Below are positions 1 to 5,357 of a stretch of DNA of 5,586 nucleotides, in pieces. Position 1 is the first letter of the stretch. Every line of letters starts with the position of its first letter. The notes beneath the pieces are model-generated. The model was not told where the DNA came from. It saw only the letters and a list, made by a program, of their open reading frames with translations, and did no database searches. Origin of the DNA: CAZQKE01 sp964593865 (GTDB lineage: Bacteria; Chloroflexota; Anaerolineae; JAAYZQ01); the NCBI GenBank assembly GCA_964593865.1, contig CAZQKE010000113.1:1-5586 (forward strand). The letters are read 5' to 3'. The translations under genes were made by a program, and so were the position numbers.

Positions 1-1854
1 GGCGGGCCGGTCCGCAAGGAAATGATCACCGCCTTTGGCGCCCTGATCGAGCAAAAGCCGCCGTCCCCCATGCCCGATTCCCAGGCGATGCGCGAATGGT
101 GGCAGACCCCTCGGGCAAAGGGCAAGGAGATTTGTACCGTCTGCGGCGTGCGGCCCGTGGGCTATGGCGTTGCGGACCTGTACGGCCCAAATAAGAAACG
201 GATCGCGTATTACCGCAAAGCCGCCGACGAGCGCAAAGTATGCGCCGTCTGCATGAAACGGCGGGGCGGGCGCTCCAGAGCGTGGGCGACCAATTCTGAC
301 GGCTCGCTCGAACGGACCATTTGGACCGATGAGGTCGCCGACGACCACGGGCGGTTCGCCCTGGTGGTGGGTCGCTTTGGGCTGGACGATTGGCTGAACG
401 GCAAGCTGGTGCGTACCATGTTGGTCGCACCGGGAAAAGCCAAGAACCCTTCCCCGGCCCGCATCCGCCGGGTGTGGGAGACCACTCGACGGTTTTGGCA
501 AGACCTGGCAGAGCGGCGCGGCGACCGGCCGGCGAAACTGGAAGAGATCATCGCCCCCGCCAACGATTCGCGCCCCTTCCGCTTGCGGATCAACCCGGCC
601 AACGCTGCCCAGGTCGCCCAAGGGCTGGGGGCGTATCACGTCTACGAGTGGCCGCTACGGAAGGGAGTGACCCTCAGCGTCGTGTGGGCGCCGGATGGGC
701 CGGATGGCGGATATTTTATCTCTGCCGACAACCTGCGCTACCTGGCCGGGCCGGTGCAACTGGATCTCCCCGCCGACAAGCGGAGCAACACGGCAGGATT
801 GCTGTATGAATTCGGTCAGATCTTTAACAGCCGCAAAAAACATACCCTATGGGAGCCGTCGGGCTATGGTCGCCCCAGGCAAGCCCTGGTCAACGTGGAA
901 CTGCCGGACGAAGGAGCCGTTACCGTTCTCGGTTCCTACACGCCGTTCATCCCCCTGCTGACCGAACCGGCTCTCTTTATGGCCCTGGTCCCGGCAGACA
1001 AGGCGTTGGCCGTGGTTCAGGCCATCAAGGAAAAATACGAAAGGGAAATGGCCCGCGTCCGCGACCGGTTGCCGCTGCACCTGGGGCTGATCTTTGCTCC
1101 TCGCCGCACGCCGCTGGCCGCCGTCCTGGAGGCCGGACGGGCGATGCTGGGAGCGGGGAATTGGGGATTGGGAAGCGGGGGTTGGGAGGAGTGGCAGGCG
1201 GAGGCCAAAGGGCGCAAGGTTACTTTTCGTCGGGACGGCCGTTCGTTGTGCTGGGAATATCCGCCCACGATGGGCGACGGCGAAACGCCGGACGTTTGGT
1301 ATCCCCACCTGCTAAAGGCGGATCCAACAGCCAAAGCGGACCTGAAACTGGAAAAGGGCGATTTCGTCCCGGTGGATGGCTTGAGCGGCGCGGTCTTTAT
1401 CCGCCCCTCCCATTTCGATTTCGAATTCCTGGATACCACCGCCCGCCGCTTCGAGATCCATTACGACGAGCAGGGCCGCCGCCCCGTCCGCCGCACCCGC
1501 CCTTTCTACCTGGACGACCTGGACCGCATGGACGAAATCTGGAAAGTGATGCGTCACCTGGAAAAATCCCAACGACATCAGGTCATCGCCGCCATCGAGG
1601 CCGCGCGGGAGGCCTGGTTCGGCGCAGACCGAGAGGGCAAGTCATGGCACGATGGGGTATTTCGCCAATTCGTGCGCGATACCCTGGCCGGGGCCGCCTG
1701 GCCCAAGAAACACAGTTGGGCGAGCCTGAAAGCGGACAAAGACCTGTCAGGTCTCGGAGACCTGACAGGTCTGGCGAAGGCATTGGTAGACGCCGGTGTG
1801 ACCGGCGAGTTGGCCGACCTGGCCGAATTGCACCAGGAAATCCTGAAAGAATGA
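1..1854 (+). CDS. csx11: Type III CRISPR large subunit Cas10, Csx11 family (5'-truncated by window edge)
   Basis: Large subunit of a type III crRNA-guided complex, expected to hold the crRNA 5' end and sense target RNA. The frame is open from base 1. The first ATG (22) has no properly spaced ribosome site, and Csx11 proteins usually exceed 900 residues, so the N-terminus (where an HD nuclease would lie) is outside the window. Counting from that Met, a zinc ribbon is formed by C38/C41 and C74/C77. A first palm-like stretch follows (about 110-162, ALVVGRFGLDDWLNG, then KNPSPARIRRVWETTRRFW), then a second one (about 310-376, MALVPADKAL and LPLHLGLIFAPRRTPLAAVL). The second palm normally carries GGDD before the ALVPA strand; here TEPALF is found, so cyclic oligoadenylate synthesis looks lost. 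A helical C-terminal domain follows (about 495-610). Residues 574-584 are encoded by a palindromic repeat, and 376-391 by a G-rich stretch. The family call rests on remembered sequence patterns. Confidence 0.87.
   Translation, partial: GGPVRKEMITAFGALIEQKPPSPMPDSQAMREWWQTPRAKGKEICTVCGVRPVGYGVADLYGPNKKRIAYYRKAADERKVCAVCMKRRGGRSRAWATNSDGSLERTIWTDEVADDHGRFALVVGRFGLDDWLNGKLVRTMLVAPGKAKNPSPARIRRVWETTRRFWQDLAERRGDRPAKLEEIIAPANDSRPFRLRINPANAAQVAQGLGAYHVYEWPLRKGVTLSVVWAPDGPDGGYFISADNLRYLAGPVQLDLPADKRSNTAGLLYEFGQIFNSRKKHTLWEPSGYGRPRQALVNVELPDEGAVTVLGSYTPFIPLLTEPALFMALVPADKALAVVQAIKEKYEREMARVRDRLPLHLGLIFAPRRTPLAAVLEAGRAMLGAGNWGLGSGGWEEWQAEAKGRKVTFRRDGRSLCWEYPPTMGDGETPDVWYPHLLKADPTAKADLKLEKGDFVPVDGLSGAVFIRPSHFDFEFLDTTARRFEIHYDEQGRRPVRRTRPFYLDDLDRMDEIWKVMRHLEKSQRHQVIAAIEAAREAWFGADREGKSWHDGVFRQFVRDTLAGAAWPKKHSWASLKADKDLSGLGDLTGLAKALVDAGVTGELADLAELHQEILKE
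1741..1771. repeat. Nested palindrome, copy 1 (inside csx11)
   Basis: The 13-mers GACCTGTCAGGTC (1741-1753) and GACCTGACAGGTC (1759-1771) are separated by TCGGA and are reverse complements of each other; pairing extends to 1740/1772. Each 13-mer is itself a 6+1+6 palindrome. The copy is read in frame in csx11, giving DLSGLGDLTGL (residues 574-584). It matches copy 2 at 26 of 31 positions with identical spacing, so I read it as a member of a dispersed palindromic repeat family. Confidence 0.85.
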
Positions 1855-1860
1855 GAGGAG
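1855..1860 (+). promoter_or_regulatory. Ribosome binding site of the cmr4-like gene
   Basis: GAGGAG begins directly after the csx11 stop and lies 8 nt before the ATG at 1869. It fixes the start of the Cas7 gene: the same frame stays open far upstream (from about 849), but that part only overlaps csx11 out of frame. Confidence 0.75.
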
Positions 1861-1868
1861 CAAAAATC

Positions 1869-2837
1869 ATGGCGAATTACAGACGACAGCGTTACCTGCT
1901 GATGAGCACCGACCCCGTCCACATCGGCACCGGCGGTTACCGCCTGGGCCGGGTGGACCTGAGCATCGTCCGCGAACCGGGGACCCATGTGCCCAAAATC
2001 CCCGGCACGTCCCTGAACGGCGCGGTCCGGGCCTATGCCGCTTCTCAATACGGCAGCATCGAATGCGCCGGACAAAAGAACCACTGCGGCCAGGCGACCT
2101 GCCCCATCTGCTACACTTTTGGCTCCCTCAAAGAGGAAGGAGACAAGACCTTTGCCTACTCCGGCGTGGTCAACCTCTTTGACGCCCACGTGGTTCTCTT
2201 TCCGGTCCATTCCATGGATGGGCCGGTGTGGGTTTCCACGCCGGAGCGGTTGTGCGAGGCGGGGTTCACCCTGTCCGGCGTCCCCGACGATGGATGGGGC
2301 AAGGAACAAGGATTGTTCACATGGAAACGCCAGGACGCCCTCAACCTGGGCTGGCTGATGTTGGACGCCGGGCCGCAGCAGGTGACGGTGACGGCCCCGG
2401 ACAAGTGGAGGAGCACCGACCGCTGGCAGGCGATCCATAAGCGCATCGTCCTGGTCCAAGAGGCGGTGTTCGGCCAGGTGGTCAATTCCAACCTGGAGGT
2501 GCGCACTTCGGTCAGCATTGATCCGGAGCGGGGGGCCGCCGAGGAGGGGGCGCTGTTCACCTATGAGGCGCTGCCCCGGGCTGCCTTTTTGGTCAACGAG
2601 GTGGTGCTGGACGACTATCGCGACGGACAGCAAGATCGGCCTTTCCCCGTTGCCAAGACAAAGAAAGGGAACGATCTGTCGGGCGGACCGTGGAGCGGCC
2701 CCTTGGACGTGGTGCGAGCCGGGCTGCGCCTCATCGAATGGTTGGGCGTGGGCGGCATGGGCACGCGGGGCTTTGGCCGTGTGTCCATCGTTGGCGAACC
2801 GCTGACGCAAGAGTGGGGCGAGGAGGAGTGGAAATGA
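1869..2837 (+). CDS. cmr4: Type III RAMP protein Cmr4 (Cas7 backbone subunit)
   Basis: A 322-residue Cas7-family RAMP protein, close to the usual Cmr4 length. Cmr4 copies polymerise along the crRNA and cut the paired target RNA at 6-nt intervals. The N-terminus has the Cmr4 signature TDPVHIGTG (14-22), then GRVDLSIVRE (27-36) and IPGTSLNGAVR (44-54). D30 sits where known Cmr4 proteins carry the catalytic Asp of the thumb loop, so target-RNA slicing is likely kept. C66, C73, C78 and C81 form a probable zinc site ending in CPICYTFG, a pattern often seen in Cmr4. The segment LEVRTSVSIDPERGAAEEGALF (209-230 region) matches the conserved RTSV/I-D-...-GALFTYE block. The glycine-rich RAMP loop is GVGGMGTRGFGRV (293-305). 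The start at 1869 is chosen from the upstream GAGGAG. The gene starts 14 nt after csx11 and its TGA overlaps the next ATG. Confidence 0.92.
   Translation: MANYRRQRYLLMSTDPVHIGTGGYRLGRVDLSIVREPGTHVPKIPGTSLNGAVRAYAASQYGSIECAGQKNHCGQATCPICYTFGSLKEEGDKTFAYSGVVNLFDAHVVLFPVHSMDGPVWVSTPERLCEAGFTLSGVPDDGWGKEQGLFTWKRQDALNLGWLMLDAGPQQVTVTAPDKWRSTDRWQAIHKRIVLVQEAVFGQVVNSNLEVRTSVSIDPERGAAEEGALFTYEALPRAAFLVNEVVLDDYRDGQQDRPFPVAKTKKGNDLSGGPWSGPLDVVRAGLRLIEWLGVGGMGTRGFGRVSIVGEPLTQEWGEEEWK
2821..2828 (+). promoter_or_regulatory. Ribosome binding site of the cmr5-like gene
   Basis: AGGAGGAG lies inside the last codons of the cmr4-like gene, 5 nt before the ATG at 2834. With the ATGA stop/start overlap it points to translational coupling of the backbone and small subunits. 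Confidence 0.7.
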
Positions 2838-3271
2838 GCAACAGGAAACATCTGGATCATCTGGCCGCTGCGCACGCACAGGCGATTGTCAAGCGGACGA
2901 AGGAACGGATCCCAAGCGATCCTCTCTCTACCGGGCAATCGGCAGGCGACGTGGACAACCTGGTGACCAAGACGCTGGGCGTTTTGCAGGAAAACGGCAT
3001 TTATGCCTGTATGCTCTACCTGCTCTCCCGCACGCAGGACAAGGAGAAGCGGATCGCCGCCGTTGTCCGTGATGAGGTGCTTGGCCTGCTCGACGAACTG
3101 GGCTTTGGCTGGCGCAAGCCCTTGTCTTCCGAGGCCACCGACATTTTGGACCATCTCACCACAATCACCGGCGACCGCCTGGAACGGCTACTCCTGGCCA
3201 AAGAGACGCTGGAACAGATGCTCATCTATGCCCGCTACGGGGCCAAAGCCCGCAAGGCGGAGGGAGGTTGA
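2834..3271 (+). CDS. cmr5: Type III small subunit, Cmr5-like (Cas11)
   Basis: A 145-residue protein, predicted to be mostly helical, of the size of Cmr5/Cas11 small subunits (about 120-160 residues). In known complexes these line the inside of the Cas7 filament and contact the crRNA-target duplex without catalysis. Visible features are a charged N-terminal helix (LDHLAAAHAQAIVKRTKERI, 7-26), the segment NGIYACMLYLLSR (54-66), which is typical of Cmr5, and a C-terminal helix LLLAKETLEQMLIYARYG (119-136), which resembles the Cmr5 terminal helix. The ATG overlaps the preceding TGA (ATGA at 2834-2837) and has its own AGGAGGAG. The call depends on these segments together with the position directly after a Cmr4 gene. 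Small subunits diverge quickly, so the exact subfamily is less certain than the role. Confidence 0.83.
   Translation: MSNRKHLDHLAAAHAQAIVKRTKERIPSDPLSTGQSAGDVDNLVTKTLGVLQENGIYACMLYLLSRTQDKEKRIAAVVRDEVLGLLDELGFGWRKPLSSEATDILDHLTTITGDRLERLLLAKETLEQMLIYARYGAKARKAEGG
3261..3267 (+). promoter_or_regulatory. Ribosome binding site supporting a GTG start
   Basis: AGGGAGG lies 7 nt before GTG 3275 and within the last codons of the small-subunit gene. It decides the use of GTG, as no ATG in that frame lies nearby and the RAMP N-terminal strand begins right after the GTG. Confidence 0.7.
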
Positions 3272-3274
3272 ATC

Positions 3275-4129
3275 GTGAGCTGGACAACCTATCGGCTGGT
3301 GCTCCACCTGCGCTCGCCGCTGCACATCGGGCGGGGCAAAGTGGGCAACGTGCAACGCACCCGGCCCTATGTCACCGGGCGGGTGCTGTGGGGGGCGCTG
3401 ACCGAGCGGCTGACCCGCGATGCAGCCCCCGGCCCGGCCACCGATTCGGCGCTGTACCGCACGATGGGCGACCGCGTGCATGACACACTGGCCTTCACCT
3501 ATCTGTACCCCACCACCGAGCAGACGGGCGAGATAGAGCTGTGGCCCTGGGATGACGACTTCCGTCCCCGCTTTCTGAGCGCCTATGCCAGCACTGCTTT
3601 GACCTATCCCCAACAGAGCGCAGAGGAGGGTTCGTTGCACGAAATCGAATGTATCGTCCCCCATACGGTGGATACAGGGCAGGCGGTATACCTGAGCGGC
3701 TATCTCTTTGCCCGCGACGACGCCCCGTCCTGGGAATCGGCCCTGCATCGCTTGCAGATGGGCGGCGAGCGGGGCTATGGCTGGGGATGGGTGGAACCGA
3801 TAGCAACGGATGTAGTGGATGGGCACTCTCTCTTTGGCGGGCTGTACACCGTGGAGCCGGACGCCCGACGGCCGGTGTTGGTCGCCGGCGCGGACGCGCC
3901 CCTGCTGGCCCATGCTCTGGCCGCCGACTTTGACAAGGGGAAGGAACACCGGGCAACCAACGGGGTGCGCGGTGTGATCGAGCCGCTGGTGGGCCGGGAA
4001 ACCCACGCCGATGGCCGGTCCGGCGTCCGGGTCGGACCGGCCATCATCTGCTACGCGCCCGGCAGCCGGGTGCAGGCCGGCGTGCGGTTCCGCATCGGCC
4101 CTTACGGGGTGTGGCAGAGCCGGACCTGA
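3275..4129 (+). CDS. RAMP superfamily Cas protein, probably the Cas5/Cmr3-like subunit
   Basis: A 284-residue RAMP protein, most likely the Cas5-type subunit that holds the crRNA 5' handle next to Cas10. The N-terminal strand and loop YRLVLHLRSPLHIGRGKVGN (6-25) has the RAMP pattern of a hydrophobic strand followed by PLHIG. It is followed by RTRPYVTGRVLWGALTERL (28-46), equivalent to the PGSsLRGAL helix of RAMPs. The glycine-rich loop is QMGGERGYGWGWV (161-173), close to the GGERS.GFGR type of Csm4/Cas5. After it lies a second region (about 185-284) of unclear fold. The start is GTG, 3 nt after the previous stop. The assignment as Cas5 rather than a Cmr6- or Cmr1-like Cas7 rests on the loop style and on the order cas10-cas7-cas11-cas5 known from III-C loci. 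The protein is short for Cmr3. The last two codons and the TGA lie in a palindromic repeat, so the C-terminus may have been remodelled. Confidence 0.72.
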   Translation: MSWTTYRLVLHLRSPLHIGRGKVGNVQRTRPYVTGRVLWGALTERLTRDAAPGPATDSALYRTMGDRVHDTLAFTYLYPTTEQTGEIELWPWDDDFRPRFLSAYASTALTYPQQSAEEGSLHEIECIVPHTVDTGQAVYLSGYLFARDDAPSWESALHRLQMGGERGYGWGWVEPIATDVVDGHSLFGGLYTVEPDARRPVLVAGADAPLLAHALAADFDKGKEHRATNGVRGVIEPLVGRETHADGRSGVRVGPAIICYAPGSRVQAGVRFRIGPYGVWQSRT

Positions 4130-4153
4130 CAGGTTTTGGAAACCTGTCAGGTC
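4123..4153. repeat. Nested palindrome, copy 2 (end of the Cas5-like gene and intergenic gap)
   Basis: GACCTGACAGGTTT (4123-4136) and AAACCTGTCAGGTC (4140-4153) form a perfect 14-bp inverted repeat with loop TGG. Its first arm supplies the last two codons and the TGA of the RAMP gene; its second arm ends 2 nt before the ribosome site of the next gene. No T tract follows, so it does not look like an intrinsic terminator. As RNA it would be a very stable hairpin in front of the membrane-protein gene and could act on mRNA processing or stability. Confidence 0.87.
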
Positions 4154-4155
4154 TC

Positions 4156-4164
4156 AAAGGAGGT
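4156..4164 (+). promoter_or_regulatory. Strong ribosome binding site of the membrane-protein gene
   Basis: AAAGGAGGT is close to a perfect match to the 16S rRNA 3' end and stands 5 nt before ATG 4170. It is the best ribosome site in the window and settles the start of the downstream gene, whose frame is also open further upstream across the end of the RAMP gene. Confidence 0.82.
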
Positions 4165-4169
4165 GGGTC

Positions 4170-5357
4170 ATGCGTCACCGGCGACGTTCACCCTATTCGC
4201 GCATCGAGGAGTTGCGTCGCTCCCGGCAGGAACTGTTGGGACTGGTTCTGCTGACGGTGCTCCTGGGTTTGGCCCTGAGTCTGTTGGCCGATCTGCTGGG
4301 GAAGAATCTGGAAAGTTGGCTGCCTTCCTGGGGGTGGCGGTATGGGCTGGCCCTCGGCCTGACGCTGGCCCTCGCCGCCCTGGTAGTCGGCCTCTTTTAC
4401 ACCCGCAGCGAAAGCCGCCGCCTGCGGATCGAGATGCAGGTCCCTTACCACCTGCCGGCCGATGGGCCGCCCCGCATCGCCGAGCGGCGGTCCTATGGCG
4501 TGACGAGTCACGCCCGGCGGGCCTTTATGCGCCGCTACCGCCGCAATTCGCCGGAGCTGGACCGTTGGCTGGGCGCGTGGCGGCAGGCCAAAGCAGTGGG
4601 GGTTCCTTTCTCCCGGTTCATCGCCGAGGACCACGCGGCGTTGCTCCAATGCCTGCTGCTCTACGTCCTGCACCGCTACGGCGACGACAGCCTGGGCCAC
4701 GAGGCAGCTTACGGCTGGTGGAAGGTAGACCTGGCCGCCCAGCATTTGCCCATGGACGATCTGCCGCCCGGCCTGCGGGACAATCCCTTTCTGCGGGCCG
4801 ATCAGGATGCAGAGCGGTGGCGGTTGTGGCTACCGGCGGAGGTCGAGATCGCATTGCTGCCGGGGAAAGGCGACCTGTTCCCACCCTGGCAGCTGAAGCA
4901 CCGGCGCTACGGCTCCGTTGAAATTCGATGCTACCCCCATCTGAGCGTGGCCGGGCGGGGGAGCCAGGTATGGAGGGTGTTGACCCAGCGGCTCAAGTTG
5001 CACCGCCGCTCACAGCTGTTCATCATCGGCAGTCGGCTGGAGGCCCAGGCCCGGTTCCGCTGGACCTTTTGGCCGGGGTGCGACGCTTTCCACGACTGGG
5101 CCACCGGTTTGCTGGTCTATCTGGAGGAGGCGTTGGATTGGGGTTACTATCTGGATACCCGCACCGACCGCTTGATCGCCATGCTGGACGAGCGGGTGGG
5201 CTGGGTTCCCCGGGGGACTTCGCTCTTTGAAAAGTTGCAAGAGATCGAGGGGCGGTTGGAACGGTTGGAGGTGAGGGGGATAGAGATAGAGAGGGGAGAT
5301 AGAGATAGAGAGGGGAGGTGGAGAGGAGAGATGGAGAAGGGAGGGGGTAGGCGATGA
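4170..5357 (+). CDS. Two-pass membrane protein of unknown function in the cas operon
   Basis: I do not recognise a named family. The 395-residue product has a very basic N-terminus (RHRRR), a first membrane helix at about 22-42 (LLGLVLLTVLLGLALSLLA), a short loop, and a second at about 57-77 (YGLALGLTLALAALVVGLFY). Arg-rich RSESRRLR follows. By the positive-inside rule both ends lie in the cytoplasm and a roughly 315-residue soluble part faces inward. That part begins with an Arg-rich helical stretch (SHARRAFMRRYRRN, 113-126), then has strand-like segments around RWRLWLPAEVEIALL, GSVEIRCYPHLSV and SQLFIIGSRLEAQARFRWTF, and a short probable coiled coil (SLFEKLQEIEGRLERLEV, 351-368). The tail from about 369 is Arg/Glu/Gly-rich and encoded by a purine repeat, so it is probably disordered. 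A strong ribosome site fixes the start. The stop overlaps the cas6 ATG, implying co-expression. Plausible roles are membrane tethering or a membrane-acting ancillary effector; no nuclease, CARF or NTPase motif is visible. Confidence 0.8.
   Translation: MRHRRRSPYSRIEELRRSRQELLGLVLLTVLLGLALSLLADLLGKNLESWLPSWGWRYGLALGLTLALAALVVGLFYTRSESRRLRIEMQVPYHLPADGPPRIAERRSYGVTSHARRAFMRRYRRNSPELDRWLGAWRQAKAVGVPFSRFIAEDHAALLQCLLLYVLHRYGDDSLGHEAAYGWWKVDLAAQHLPMDDLPPGLRDNPFLRADQDAERWRLWLPAEVEIALLPGKGDLFPPWQLKHRRYGSVEIRCYPHLSVAGRGSQVWRVLTQRLKLHRRSQLFIIGSRLEAQARFRWTFWPGCDAFHDWATGLLVYLEEALDWGYYLDTRTDRLIAMLDERVGWVPRGTSLFEKLQEIEGRLERLEVRGIEIERGDRDREGRWRGEMEKGGGRR
5279..5316. repeat. Tandem duplication of a 19-bp purine unit
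   Basis: Two adjacent exact copies of GATAGAGATAGAGAGGGGA (5279-5297 and 5298-5316), each with an internal GATAGA doublet. They lie in a stretch from about 5265 to 5347 that is almost only purines on the + strand. The unit is not a multiple of three, so the copies are read in different frames (IEIERG, then DRDREG). Confidence 0.88.

Noticed and set aside
22..24. ATG at 22 as the true csx11 start
   Set aside because: The frame is open to the window edge, the only purine run (AAGGA) abuts the ATG with no usable spacing, and the protein would be too short and lack the N-terminal domain normal for the family.
379..390. GLDD in csx11 (residues 120-123) as the GGDD cyclase motif
   Set aside because: It lies in the first palm-like region, directly after the ALVVGRF strand and before WLNG, not in the second palm hairpin ahead of ALVPADKAL where GGDD belongs.
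1741..1771. CRISPR repeat or mini-array
   Set aside because: There are only two dispersed copies 2.4 kb apart, with no spacers between them, and each is a self-contained palindrome; the first is inside a coding region.
849..1868. Open frame upstream of and in frame with the cmr4-like gene, suggesting a 662-residue fusion
   Set aside because: It overlaps csx11 in another frame, is Gly/Arg/Pro-rich without recognisable domain content, and the proper ribosome site and Cmr4 N-terminus place the start at 1869.
1578..2879. Long minus-strand open frame (433 codons) opposite csx11 and cmr4
   Set aside because: It mirrors well-supported + strand genes in GC-rich DNA, crosses the csx11/cmr4 junction and shows no family resemblance, so it is a compositional shadow.
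3188..4006. Minus-strand open frame (272 codons) opposite the Cas5-like gene
   Set aside because: The + strand product has clear RAMP motifs across the same stretch; the antisense product has no recognisable motif and no good ribosome site that I can see.
4123..4153. Intrinsic transcription terminator after the Cas5-like gene
   Set aside because: The hairpin is strong but is followed by TCAAAGGAGG and not by a T tract, and the downstream gene and cas6 have no promoter of their own that I can see in the gap.
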